A DNA stretch of 64,000 bases, from positions 248,001 to 312,000 of the forward strand of contig NZ_JBFONT020000004.1 in the NCBI RefSeq assembly GCF_040779325.2, written 5' to 3'. Position 1 is the stretch's first letter. Each line of letters begins with the position of its first letter. The position numbers were made by a program, and so were the translations under genes. Positions 31,355-40,467 of this stretch are shown piece by piece. The notes beneath the pieces are model-generated. The model searched no databases and was not told the DNA's origin. It saw only the letters and a list, made by a program, of their open reading frames with translations. Origin of the DNA: Aestuariibius violaceus (GTDB lineage: Bacteria; Pseudomonadota; Alphaproteobacteria; Rhodobacterales; Rhodobacteraceae).

Positions 31355-34066
31355 ATGAAACTCATACACCACGGCACCTGGGCCGGCGACAGCGCCGCCT
31401 CCATGGCCGGGCTCAGCGATCTTCTGGTCCGCGACAACGGCACCGGCCTGCAGGTCTACAGCACCGGCCGCGGCGACGGCGGCGTGAGAGCCCTTGAAAT
31501 ATCTCCTGATTTCAGCCTGTTAGACGCCGATCTCGGCAATCCGCCATCCGGTCATCCGGCACCGCTGCAGCTGCATATGATCGATATCAACGGCACCCCC
31601 GCCCTCCTCACCACCGGGCGGGCCGACGGAATTGTGGAAGGGCGCTGGATCGAACCCGACGGCAGCCTCGGCAACCGCTTCGATCTGACCATGGCGGATG
31701 GGGCCTCCACCCCCATCGCCAGCCATTTCGTCACCACGGGCGGCAACACCTACATGATCGCCAGCAGCCGCGACGCGGACAGCCTCTCCGTCTGGCGGCT
31801 CGACGGCCAAACCCTTGATCCGGTTGACCAAACAATCGCCGCGAGCGCGTTCGACAGCAACGATGTCTTCGCTCTCGACAGCGCCGAAATCGGCGGGCGC
31901 ACCATCATCGTCATCGCCGAGGCAGGGACCCCCGCCCTCACCACCTTCGCCCTCGGGCCAGACGGCGAACTGGAACCTCTCTACCGGATCAACCAGGAAG
32001 ACGGCCTGTTTTTCAACACCGCAACCGAGATCGAACTCGTTGACATCAATGGGCAGACCTTCGCCCTCGTCGGCGCCTCCGGCGCGATCTCCGTCGTCGC
32101 TCTGAACACCGACGGCTCGATGACCGTCACCGACCAGATCAACGATGACCAGACGACACGCTTCGCCGGCCACGGCCCGCTCGAGACCATCACCGTCGAC
32201 GGCCAGATCTACGTCGCCGCAGGCGGCAGTGACGACGGCGTCACCCTCTTCACACTCCTGCCCAACGGCCGCCTCGTCCATGTCGCCACCCAAGAGGACA
32301 CGCTCGACACCGCTCTTGCCGACCCCACGGCTTTGGACCTCGGGCTCACCGGCGGCCCGTCCGACCGGTCGCTGCAACTCTTCATCGCCGGCGAGGCGGA
32401 AAGCAGCCTCAGCGAAGGTGGCATGGCCATCACCCACCTGGAGGCCGATCTGGGCCAGATCGGCATCGTCGAAATCCGCGCCAGCACCGGCGGCACCGTC
32501 CAGGGCACTGCCGGACGCGACCAGATCCTCGGCGGCGACGGGCGCGACACGCTCTACGGGAACGACGGCGACGACATCCTCCTCGACGGCGCGGGCGAGG
32601 ACACCCTGATCGGCGGCAACGGGGCAGATCTCTTTGTACTCAGCGCCGACGGCCAGACCGATCGGATCGAGGATTTCGAAGCGGGCGTCGACCGTATCGA
32701 CCTGTCGCAATTGGGCCTGGCCTACATTCTCCGCGGGCTGGAGATCACCGAAACCACCACCGGCGCCGAGCTGCGCCTCGGCGACGAGCGCCTGCTGATC
32801 GAAAGCGCCGACGGCCGGTCGCTCACCGCCGAAGATTTCAACCTGGAAGACCTGCGCGACCTCGACCACGTTATAGCCGCGCCGCTGGACCCGACAGACC
32901 AGACGGTATCGGGCACCGCGGATGGTGAGCTCCTCGATGGTGGCAGCGGCAATGACCGCCTCGAAGGGCGCGGCGGTACCGACGTGCTGCTTGGCGATGA
33001 CGGCAATGACCTGCTCATCGCCGAAAGCATCGATCCCGCATTCGATAGCGAAACGGCGGCCATCTTCCGGCTCTACCAAGGCATCCTGGGCCGCAGGCCC
33101 GACGTGGACGGTCTGATCCACTGGTTCGACAAGCTCGAAAGCGGCGAGCTGGACCTCAGCGATATCGCCGCACGTTTCGTGGCATCGGCTGAATTTCAAC
33201 GGGTCTACGGGGCGACGAGTAGTGAAGAATTCATCACGCTCCTCTACAACAATGTCCTCGGCCGTAACCCGGACCCGAGCGGGCTTGCCCATTGGGTCAG
33301 ACATCTCGATTCCGGGCCAACCCGGTCAGAGGTCGCCCTCGGCTTCTCGGAAAGCCAGGAATTCGTCGACAAGACCGAAACCCTATCCCTGACGGTCAGC
33401 GAAAGCGCCCTTCAGGCGGCAGGATCGGATGAGATCTTCCGACTGTATCGCGCGACGCTCAACCGGGAACCCGATCTGGGCGGGTTCGAGACATGGACCA
33501 AGCGGCTTGCCGATGGCATGGGCTATGAGGAGGCTGCAGGCCGTTTCGTCGCATCCGCCGAATTCCAAAGGCGGTACGGCGAAACGACCGATACAGAATT
33601 CATCACCCTGCTCTATCGCAACGTGCTGGAACGCGAGCCGGACGCGGAAGGGCTTGCCACCTGGCTTGGCCGCCTTGACGCCGGTATGCCGCGCGCCGAA
33701 GCCGTCGGCGCCCTTGCCCGAAGTGCCGAGTTCGTGAACCGCACCGAACCCGACCTCATCGACTGGATGCGATCCCACGGGATGGACGATGTGCTTCATG
33801 GAGGCGCTGGCGAGAACGTCCTGTCTGGCGGGCTCGGGGTGGATAAGTTCAATTTCTCAGCCGCCACTGCGGGATCCCATACCGTCGTCGAGTTGGAGGC
33901 CTGGGACGTCCTGTCTTTCACCGATTTTGGCTATGGGTCGGCCGACGATGTGCGGGCCAATATGGAGCAAAGCGGAAAGGACCTGCACTTCTCCGATGCA
34001 GGCGTGACGATTGTGTTCCTGAACACCAGCATCGACATTGTGAACGACGACATGATCATGCTCTGA
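31355..34066 (+). CDS. Secreted RTX calcium-binding protein with four DUF4214 modules
   Basis: 903 residues, acidic, without a Sec signal. Residues 1-370 form a repetitive beta-rich region resembling a propeller (units such as ALLTTGRADG, TYMIASSRDADSLSVW, FALVGASGAISVVAL). Glycine-rich RTX nonapeptides follow at about 387-425 (LGGDGRDTLYGNDGDD), 522-556 (DGGSGNDRLEGRGG) and 811-833 (HGGAGENVLSGGLG). Between the last two lie four DUF4214 modules (about 570-618, 623-672, 693-741, 745-794) of the form hYxxhLxRxPDxxGhxxWxxxL..AxxFxxSxEF. RTX motifs bind Ca2+ outside the cell after type I secretion. The secretion signal should be at the C-terminus; no type I ABC exporter gene is in the window. 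A role in surface or matrix attachment is inferred. Confidence 0.9.
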   Translation: MKLIHHGTWAGDSAASMAGLSDLLVRDNGTGLQVYSTGRGDGGVRALEISPDFSLLDADLGNPPSGHPAPLQLHMIDINGTPALLTTGRADGIVEGRWIEPDGSLGNRFDLTMADGASTPIASHFVTTGGNTYMIASSRDADSLSVWRLDGQTLDPVDQTIAASAFDSNDVFALDSAEIGGRTIIVIAEAGTPALTTFALGPDGELEPLYRINQEDGLFFNTATEIELVDINGQTFALVGASGAISVVALNTDGSMTVTDQINDDQTTRFAGHGPLETITVDGQIYVAAGGSDDGVTLFTLLPNGRLVHVATQEDTLDTALADPTALDLGLTGGPSDRSLQLFIAGEAESSLSEGGMAITHLEADLGQIGIVEIRASTGGTVQGTAGRDQILGGDGRDTLYGNDGDDILLDGAGEDTLIGGNGADLFVLSADGQTDRIEDFEAGVDRIDLSQLGLAYILRGLEITETTTGAELRLGDERLLIESADGRSLTAEDFNLEDLRDLDHVIAAPLDPTDQTVSGTADGELLDGGSGNDRLEGRGGTDVLLGDDGNDLLIAESIDPAFDSETAAIFRLYQGILGRRPDVDGLIHWFDKLESGELDLSDIAARFVASAEFQRVYGATSSEEFITLLYNNVLGRNPDPSGLAHWVRHLDSGPTRSEVALGFSESQEFVDKTETLSLTVSESALQAAGSDEIFRLYRATLNREPDLGGFETWTKRLADGMGYEEAAGRFVASAEFQRRYGETTDTEFITLLYRNVLEREPDAEGLATWLGRLDAGMPRAEAVGALARSAEFVNRTEPDLIDWMRSHGMDDVLHGGAGENVLSGGLGVDKFNFSAATAGSHTVVELEAWDVLSFTDFGYGSADDVRANMEQSGKDLHFSDAGVTIVFLNTSIDIVNDDMIML

Positions 34067-34137
34067 CCCGTCCCATGCCGATGCATCCAGACATGCTCCG
34101 GCAGGTGATCACAGCATGATGCCGAAGATGGTGCGGA

Positions 34138-35064
34138 TTACCCTTGGATGATCTCGGACTGAGATCCAGCGAAGTAGACACTTCGGCAGACCTCATAGAG
34201 ATGTGCATCCCAAATGTTGAAAGCATTGAAGAGCGCCAGCTGAGTCTCGGTCAGGTCCCGAAGGACGTCATCGAGCTGTCCCGGCTCAGGTGCAGCATTC
34301 TCGACGGTTGGAGTATAGCCCTCGATGAAACCGCGGCGCGTGAGGTGATCCATGAAGTGCTCGAAGTGCTCGGTCAGCCCGTAAACGAGGTTCGGCGAAA
34401 AGACATTATGCAGCGCCTTCGGCAAGAGCGCACTTTCCTGACCCAATCCGGAGACAGACTTGTTCCCGGCAAGACACCGCATCTGGCCGTTGTCCATTTC
34501 GATACGCACCGTCGGCGTCTCGGCGGCGTATTCAAGGAACTGCCCAAACGACATGCCGCGACCGCCGACAACGTCGTGGAGCGGGTGATCGGTGCGTCGA
34601 TGGATATACCGGTAATAACTCAGAAGCCGCGGGCCCGGTTCGCGCAAGACACATATGTAGATGACCGGCTGAGGCAGAAGGTCGTGGACCCCATGGGCCA
34701 GGTGGCCAAAGATGAACTGCAACTCTCTGCGCTCCGGGAAGGAGAGTGCCTCAAGCCGCCCGATATCGTTGTCGCCGACGGTAAAGCGGCGTTCGTGCTT
34801 TGCTCCATCAAGCAGCACCTGCGTCAGGCTAGAGCCAGCCGTTTTCGGGATATGCAGATGGACCAGCGCCGGCACCATCGCTTGGCTCACCTCGGCTTGC
34901 AGAGACCGGAACTTCAGCGCGAACTCGCCGGATCGCAGAAACGCGTCGCGAAGCGAACCGAGGGTCTCGTGCTGACCGGCAATGGTTGCCCGCTCCTGCT
35001 CCGACGCCGAGCGTCCCAGAACAAGACGGTAGGCGAGCTCTATTTCAGTATCACTTAGGCTCAT
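34138..35064 (-). CDS. Sulfotransferase-family protein with DUF4214-like N-terminal module
   Basis: 308 residues from the ATG of MSLSDTEIELAYRLVLGR; the 21-residue extension upstream was not used. Residues 5-52 (AYRLVLGRSASEQERATIAG then LGSLRDAFLRSGEFALKF) match the DUF4214 pattern of the neighbouring RTX protein. The sulfotransferase part has the PAPS 5'-phosphosulfate loop HIPKTAGSSL at 71-80 and a 3'-phosphate-binding segment CVLREPGPRLLSYYRY. It may transfer sulfate to a polysaccharide in the cytoplasm before export. It is convergent with the RTX gene and in line with the glycosyltransferase and gmd genes, about 210 bases downstream of them. Confidence 0.82.
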   Translation of the reverse strand: MSLSDTEIELAYRLVLGRSASEQERATIAGQHETLGSLRDAFLRSGEFALKFRSLQAEVSQAMVPALVHLHIPKTAGSSLTQVLLDGAKHERRFTVGDNDIGRLEALSFPERRELQFIFGHLAHGVHDLLPQPVIYICVLREPGPRLLSYYRYIHRRTDHPLHDVVGGRGMSFGQFLEYAAETPTVRIEMDNGQMRCLAGNKSVSGLGQESALLPKALHNVFSPNLVYGLTEHFEHFMDHLTRRGFIEGYTPTVENAAPEPGQLDDVLRDLTETQLALFNAFNIWDAHLYEVCRSVYFAGSQSEIIQG

Positions 35065-35275
35065 ATCGGGACGCCAATTCCTAGCTTGCTTATCGTCAAA
35101 GGCCAGGCTCGCTGCATCTGCAACCACCGAAGCGCAAGCCGACTAAAGATCTCGCCAGGGCTCCGCCCGGAACTCCCAGCGTTGAGCAAATCACCCTGTA
35201 TAGCTCGGGCAAAACTGCCGCAGCGCTAAGGTCATTGCCCCGCCCAAACGCGAGACGCTTCCGATCCAGCATGCT

Positions 35276-37846
35276 TCATCCCATCGACGGCCGGGACGAT
35301 TCGAGCTTCTCCAGGATCTCCCCCAGTCGCGCGCCATAGCGCTCTGCAATCGCCTCGCGTGAGAACGACTTGCGGATCAGAGTTCGGGCAGCGTCGACCT
35401 TGGCCACGCGGGCGTCAGGATCGTCATAGGCCGCGCGCAGTTGCCGGGCGGCATGGGGAAGGTCCGGCTCAACCCATTTGGATCCCGGCCGCACGAAGAT
35501 GTAATCGCCGTGCTGCAGCGCCGCCTCTTCATAATCGACCAGCCAGGCCGTGTCGTCGTTACAGAACTCCATGTTGCCGGAATACGCGGTGCAGACGACC
35601 GGCACGCCAAGGTTCATGGCCTCGATCATGCCAAATCCCCACCCCTCGGACTTGTGCAGCGACATGTAGCAATCCGATCCCGCCTTGAGCCGCAGCAGAT
35701 CGTGGTAGCTCAACGTTTCGTTCATCAGCACAATTCTCGGATCAGAGGCGATGAACGCATCGATCCTGTCCCAGTGCTGCAGTTGCACCGGGTCAAAGAC
35801 GTTGCCGCGGTTCTGCGTCTTCAGGATCAGCCGTACGTTCTCGACGCCGTCGAACGCCGCCTGAAACGCCTCGATCGCGCCGAGTGGATTCTTGCGTTGC
35901 GTGAAGGAATAGCTGTCGAACGCCACGAGACACACGAAACACCCGTCCTCGATCAAAAAGCGCTCGCGCAGAAGGTCCCGCGCCTCGTCACGGCTGATCT
36001 CGGGGGTCTCTTCATAGCACATGCCCACGTTGACGGCAGGTTTGCCCTTGGCATCCTTCGTATAGATCTCGACGCCGTAATCGCTCGACACCCAGATCTC
36101 GTCGAGCAATTCCAGTGCCAGATAGTGACAATAGGCGGGCCGGTCGAGCTCCCAGAAGAAATAGCCGATATTGTACCGGCCCGAGAAAACGTCGGGCTGG
36201 TAGGCAAAGGCCAATGGAATGGATTCGGCGTTCAGATGGATGAGGTTGATCTTGGCCGGCCCATATTCGTCAATCTCGGTCTCCGAGCTGAAACCGACCG
36301 GCGCGGGATTGTCCAGATCGTAGTCGACCGCCCGCATTGCCAGCCCCGTTGCACGCAGAATATCCGCCGATAACCGCGTCGCCTGCCCAAGGCCCGAGGT
36401 CTTCATAAGGGGGCCGATCAGTTGCACATCGACTTCGGGCGCCCGCGCGCCCTCGGGCGCATCATCCGGTCGGGGCATCGCCGCGGCGGCCAGCCGGTTG
36501 CCGGACGCATCGAATGTCATGAACCGGTAGCTCGGCACGTCAAACGCCACCTTCCGCAAAGCCGCCGTGAAACGCGCGCGGCCGATCGGCACAGGCCTCC
36601 CCGTCAACTCGCTGATGAACGCCGAAAGCGCGCTCTGCCCCGTCGCATCCGCCTCCAGCAGATCCTTGATGACCCGCTGCGGAAGATAGCGCAGCAGATC
36701 GGGACGCCGCGCGCTCTTGACCAGCAGCACAAGCGCCAGAAGCTTCCGGTCCGCGGCACTCCCGGTTTTGAGAAACTGCAGCGCCGGCGTCTCTTCGAGG
36801 AACAGCTGCATGAATGCACTTAACGGATAGTCGTCGAGCCGATGTTCGTATCGAACGCCACGCAACACATCCGCAAAGCGCTCGGGCACCAGACAATCTT
36901 CGTAATAGAGCATGGCGCTCTCGTGCCATGCCCACCAATAAAGCAGTTTCAGATACTCCGAATGTTCATCAAGATTGAGGTTGGCCATGAGCTCCGGCCT
37001 GCTGGTCATCCGCCACCACATGATCCGGCTGAGCGTGAATTTCTGCGCGCCCATGACGAGCGGCGCATTCAGATATTCGATCGCCTCGCGCCCCAGCGGC
37101 GTGCGCATCTTGGCATTCCGGCGGTAGTTCGAGATGTACCAGTGCAGGTACCGATCGCCGGTCTCCACGCCATCCTCGACGGGAAAAACCGTGTCGAGCC
37201 GCATCCTGAAACGGGCGCTGTCCATATAGGCGATCTGCCCGCTCTGCGGCGCCTCCGGCATAATCGGGGCCGTCGAAAAGAGCGTCTCGTGCAGCGGCAT
37301 CTTCGGAGGATAGGCAGGCGGCAAGTCAGCCATCCTATCGGGCAGATCCGCCAACAGATCCAGCAATGCGTTCAGGTCATCCCCAAGCACTGTCCGGCAC
37401 GCGGCAATCTGCTCGGCCGGATGGGTTGGCTCGCCCTGCTGGCTGGCTATGTCCAGCGTTCCGATGACGTGGCGCGGCTTGCTGACGGGCCGCATCTCGT
37501 ATGGCCCACCGGCCTTTCGCATCCGTTTCAACAGGGTTTCCGAAAGCGGAAGCTCGAACCCGCACAGAACATCGCTTTGCGTCAGATCCCGCACGTCGCC
37601 ACGCGGCACATTGGCTATGACCGCCTCCAGCAATCTCCCACCGGCATAGAGCCCCACCTTTATGCCGCCTCTCCGGCTCGCCCGGTCCACCACCCAGCCA
37701 CGGATCAAACCGTCATGGGAAATGCCATCGAGGTAGCCCTGAAAGGGCCCCTGACTGGCCCGGCGCTTCAATACCCGAACAGCACGTTCCGCCGGGTTTG
37801 TGAAACGGCTCAGAACCGGCGGGCGCATCAATGAATTGCTTGTCAT
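35276..37846 (-). CDS. Long glycosyltransferase (GT4-type C-terminal domain with extra N-terminal region)
   Basis: 856 residues. Residues 35-110 (PFQGYLDGISHDGLIRGWVVD to GFELPLSE) form a small beta domain often found in front of polysaccharide enzymes of this group. Residues 110-470 are helical and not recognised. From about 480 a GT-B fold follows: TSGLGQATRLSADILRATGL (donor-side Gly loop), IGYFFWELDRPAY, IWVSSDYGVEIY, RLILKTQNRGN and the nucleotide-sugar-binding YMSLHKSEGWGFGMIEAMNLGVPVVCTAYSGNMEF read in parts, with the EX7E-like motif. It likely adds a sugar during exopolysaccharide synthesis. It follows gmd by 21 bases and is co-transcribed with it, so GDP-mannose-derived donors are plausible. 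Confidence 0.85.
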   Translation of the reverse strand: MTSNSLMRPPVLSRFTNPAERAVRVLKRRASQGPFQGYLDGISHDGLIRGWVVDRASRRGGIKVGLYAGGRLLEAVIANVPRGDVRDLTQSDVLCGFELPLSETLLKRMRKAGGPYEMRPVSKPRHVIGTLDIASQQGEPTHPAEQIAACRTVLGDDLNALLDLLADLPDRMADLPPAYPPKMPLHETLFSTAPIMPEAPQSGQIAYMDSARFRMRLDTVFPVEDGVETGDRYLHWYISNYRRNAKMRTPLGREAIEYLNAPLVMGAQKFTLSRIMWWRMTSRPELMANLNLDEHSEYLKLLYWWAWHESAMLYYEDCLVPERFADVLRGVRYEHRLDDYPLSAFMQLFLEETPALQFLKTGSAADRKLLALVLLVKSARRPDLLRYLPQRVIKDLLEADATGQSALSAFISELTGRPVPIGRARFTAALRKVAFDVPSYRFMTFDASGNRLAAAAMPRPDDAPEGARAPEVDVQLIGPLMKTSGLGQATRLSADILRATGLAMRAVDYDLDNPAPVGFSSETEIDEYGPAKINLIHLNAESIPLAFAYQPDVFSGRYNIGYFFWELDRPAYCHYLALELLDEIWVSSDYGVEIYTKDAKGKPAVNVGMCYEETPEISRDEARDLLRERFLIEDGCFVCLVAFDSYSFTQRKNPLGAIEAFQAAFDGVENVRLILKTQNRGNVFDPVQLQHWDRIDAFIASDPRIVLMNETLSYHDLLRLKAGSDCYMSLHKSEGWGFGMIEAMNLGVPVVCTAYSGNMEFCNDDTAWLVDYEEAALQHGDYIFVRPGSKWVEPDLPHAARQLRAAYDDPDARVAKVDAARTLIRKSFSREAIAERYGARLGEILEKLESSRPSMG

Positions 37847-37867
37847 GTCTCGGATCCTCTCCCGCGG

Positions 37868-38881
37868 TCAGCCCAGAGCGTCATAGTCGGACTTCGCCAT
37901 CATCTCGGCCAAGGCCCGCACATCGACTTTCGGCTGCCACCCAAGTTTTTCGCGTGCTTTCGCGGCATCCCCGATCAACAGATCAACCTCGGCCGGGCGG
38001 AAGAATTTCTCGCTGATCTCGACAATCCGCTTGCCCGTCCTTCGGTCGGTCGCCGTCTCGTCTACGCCTTCGCCGTCCCAGGTCAGGTCAAGGCCAAGCG
38101 CTTGGGCCGCGTAGTCGACGAAGTCGCGGATCTTCGTCGTCACGCCCGTCGCCAGCACGTAATCGCAGGCTTCGCCCTGCTGCAGCATCCGCCACATGCC
38201 TTCGACGTAGTCGCCCGCAAACCCCCAGTCGCGCCGGGCCTCCATATTCCCAAGCATCAGGGGTGCATTCCCTCCGCGGGCAAGCTTGGCCAGCCCCCTC
38301 GTGATCTTGCGCGTCACGAACTCGGTCCCCCGCAGCGGACTTTCGTGATTGAAGAGGATCCCGGACGAGGCGTGCAGACCAAAGCTCTCCCGGTAATTTA
38401 CGGTGATGTAATGGCCATAGACCTTGGCCACACCGTAAGGAGAGCGCGGATGAAACGGCGTCGTCTCGGTCTGCGGCACAGCCTGCACAAGCCCGAACAT
38501 CTCCGATGTCGAGGCCTGATAGAACCGTGTCTGGGGCGAGAAGGTGCGGATCGCGTCCAGGATCCGGGCAACCCCCAGCCCGTTCACGTCGGCGGCATAA
38601 AGCGGCTGCTCCCAGGACGAGCCGACAAAGCTTTGCGCGGCGAGGTTGTAGAACTCGTCGTACTGACCCTCGCGCAATAGCCGGCAGATCGCCGCCATCT
38701 CGGCAAGGTCAAAGTCGTGGAGATGCACATCGTCCAGAACGCCCAGATGCTCAAGCCGCACGGTTTCGGGGTGCGAAATGCGCCGAACGCCGCCATGAAC
38801 CTCATAGCCCTTTTCCAACAGGAGCTTTGAAAGATAGGCGCCGTCCTGCCCAGAAATGCCGGAAATAAAGACTTTCTTCAC
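37868..38881 (-). CDS. gmd: GDP-mannose 4,6-dehydratase
   Basis: 337 residues, an extended SDR that makes GDP-4-keto-6-deoxymannose, the precursor of GDP-fucose, rhamnose or perosamine. The start is a GTG after ggaggg. Motifs: SGISGQDGAYLSKLLLEKGYEVHG at the N-terminus, FYNLAAQSFVGSSWEQP, YQASTSEMFG, the catalytic YGVAKVYGHYITVNYRES, GILFNHESPLRG and RDWGFAGDYVEGMW. All are as in true Gmd. No fcl (fucose synthase) or rmd gene follows in the window, so the final sugar is not known. It is the first gene of a unit with the long glycosyltransferase. Confidence 0.95.
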   Translation of the reverse strand: MKKVFISGISGQDGAYLSKLLLEKGYEVHGGVRRISHPETVRLEHLGVLDDVHLHDFDLAEMAAICRLLREGQYDEFYNLAAQSFVGSSWEQPLYAADVNGLGVARILDAIRTFSPQTRFYQASTSEMFGLVQAVPQTETTPFHPRSPYGVAKVYGHYITVNYRESFGLHASSGILFNHESPLRGTEFVTRKITRGLAKLARGGNAPLMLGNMEARRDWGFAGDYVEGMWRMLQQGEACDYVLATGVTTKIRDFVDYAAQALGLDLTWDGEGVDETATDRRTGKRIVEISEKFFRPAEVDLLIGDAAKAREKLGWQPKVDVRALAEMMAKSDYDALG

Positions 38882-39177
38882 TTGTTACTCACCCTCCAAA
38901 GCCCGCCGGAAATAGTGGCCAAGCACAGCGTCCCCACGCCAGGCGACCCTGGAAGATCGAGGTTAAGAAAGAGTGAAAGTGTGAAACTGTCCGCGGCTGC
39001 AATTCGCGCGCAGCGCGATTCCAGATCTCAGGATGAACGCTTTCAGCCTGTCGCAGCGTGGACCTTTTCGCCGATTACGGCCCGGGATCGAAATAGCCCA
39101 AAAACAATTGATCCGGCATTGCTTTATCGTTTCCGGAGTTTCGCTTTGCCGTTGCGCGGATTTTCTCCGCTCGCAGC

Positions 39178-39244
39178 GTTAACCCCGCGCGTTCCGCCCT
39201 TCCCCTCCGACCATATGCCGACGTGATGCCGCCCGAATGCCGCA
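39178..39244. repeat. Dispersed repeat B, copy 2
   Basis: 67 bases aligning without gaps to 31018-31084; the 43-base core at 39202-39244 differs at two positions. It lies 200 bases before the AbrB-like permease gene, in the same orientation relative to that gene as copy 1 to the RTX gene. Confidence 0.8.
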
Positions 39245-39391
39245 GGCCCTTTTCCTGAATTAACCAGCGAAAGTAGCCGATTCGTACCCAACCCCTCGCT
39301 GCCCGCCCCGCGCGCCCGCCCGCTCCAAAGACACATTGTTCACCCTTCCATGCTACGGGCGCCACACGTGCTTTCTCTCCTTTGCATTCCA

Positions 39392-39401
39392 TTGTATACC
39401 A
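39392..39401. promoter_or_regulatory. Candidate GntR operator upstream of the AbrB-like permease
   Basis: TTGTATACCA fits the T.GT..AC.A pattern of FadR/FCD-type GntR regulators. The same TTGTATAC lies between the ThDP-enzyme and GntR genes at 52568-52575. It is about 45 bases before the permease start. Confidence 0.45.
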
Positions 39402-39443
39402 TATCACAAGCCATCTAAGACCGATCCGGAAAGGAGGCGCCGT

Positions 39444-40454
39444 TTGCACCTGGTCATGACGCTTCTGATCGGGCTTGCCGGTGTCGCTGTCTTCAAGCTC
39501 GCCCATCTGCCCTTGCCCTGGCTTCTGGGGCCCATGTTCGCCTGCCTGATTGCAGCATTGCTGAGGGTGAGGCTGACCGTCTGGATGCCCGCCTCCCACG
39601 CGATGCGCACCGTCCTCGGCATCGCGATCGGCGCCACGATCACCCCTGCGCTCCTCACCCAGGCGGGCTCGATGATCGTCTCTGTCCTGATGGTTCCGCT
39701 CTTCATTCTGTGCATCGCGGTCATGGGTTTTCCTTTGTTCAAAAAGGTTTACCGCTTCGACACCGCGACCAGCTACTACGCGGCGATGCCGGGTGGCCTG
39801 CAGGACATGCTGCTGTTCGGAGAGGCCGCAGGTGGCGACGTTCGTGCCCTCAGCCTGATCCACGCAACCCGCGTCCTGACCATCGTCGCCACGATCCCGT
39901 TCGTGCTGTCCTTCGGCTTCGACATGACGATCGGCGACACCTTCGGCACTCCGGCCTTGAACGTCCCGCCCGCTCAGCTCGCCCTGATGGTCGGCCTCGC
40001 ACTTGGCGGCTGGTGGCTCGCCGCACGGATCGGCCTGCCCGGGGCGGCAATCCTCGGGCCGATGCTGCTGGGCGCCGCAGCCTCCCTCGCGGGCATGCTT
40101 GCCTATCGCCCGCCGCAAGAGGCGATCGTGGCTGCGCAGTTCTTCATTGGCCTCGGTGTCGGGGTGAAATACGTGGGTATTTCCCTCAATGAAATCAGAC
40201 GCTTCGTTGCTGCGGGGCTGATCTACTCCCTGCTTGCCATGGTGATTGGATCGGTCTTCGCGGCGGCCGTCATGACCCTCGGCATCGCCCCTCCGCTTGA
40301 AGCCTTCCTCGCCTTTGCGCCCGGCGGCCAGGCCGAGATGGTGATCCTCGCAATCGTCACAGGCGCCGACGTGGCCGTCGTGGTAGTCCACCATGTCTGC
40401 CGGCTCGCAACGGTGATCCTGGGCGCTCCGCTTCTAAAGCGCTGGTTTCGCTAG
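39444..40454 (+). CDS. AbrB-family membrane protein (putative transporter)
   Basis: 336 residues from a TTG six bases after aaggagg; the next ATG would be 18 bases from it and is less likely. About ten membrane helices, arranged as two related halves: PLPWLLGPMFACLIAALL with RTVLGIAIGATITPAL in the first, LPGAAILGPMLLGAAASLAG and AQFFIGLGVGVKYVGI in the second, with YYAAMPGGLQDML and FAPGGQAEMVILAI as paired signatures. The family name AbrB is historical and does not mean the DNA-binding AbrB. Members are often near tricarboxylate-transport genes; substrate unknown. The gene is convergent with tctE. Confidence 0.82.
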   Translation: MHLVMTLLIGLAGVAVFKLAHLPLPWLLGPMFACLIAALLRVRLTVWMPASHAMRTVLGIAIGATITPALLTQAGSMIVSVLMVPLFILCIAVMGFPLFKKVYRFDTATSYYAAMPGGLQDMLLFGEAAGGDVRALSLIHATRVLTIVATIPFVLSFGFDMTIGDTFGTPALNVPPAQLALMVGLALGGWWLAARIGLPGAAILGPMLLGAAASLAGMLAYRPPQEAIVAAQFFIGLGVGVKYVGISLNEIRRFVAAGLIYSLLAMVIGSVFAAAVMTLGIAPPLEAFLAFAPGGQAEMVILAIVTGADVAVVVVHHVCRLATVILGAPLLKRWFR

Positions 40455-40467
40455 ATATTCGGGTCGG

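Larger units (their letters stand above)
38882..39443. other. Non-coding divergent region between gmd and the AbrB-like gene
   Basis: About 560 bases. It contains repeat B copy 2 (39178-39244), the motif attaccat-like run around ATTAAC shortly after it, and the half-operator TTGTATACCA at 39392-39401 close to the downstream gene. No ORF with plausible composition is present; frames across 39336-39443 are open on the plus strand but read as non-protein. Confidence 0.6.

Noticed and set aside
31520..33304. 594-codon minus-strand frame over the RTX gene
   Set aside because: Mirror of the repetitive Asp/Gly-rich RTX coding sequence; no domain, no start signal.
34067..34137. Terminator between the RTX and sulfotransferase genes
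   Set aside because: Only a 6-bp stem (catgct with agcatg) with a long loop and no U-tract.
39336..39443. Extended start of the AbrB-like protein at 39336
   Set aside because: The extra 36 residues are not protein-like, and a strong Shine-Dalgarno aaggagg lies six bases before the TTG at 39444.
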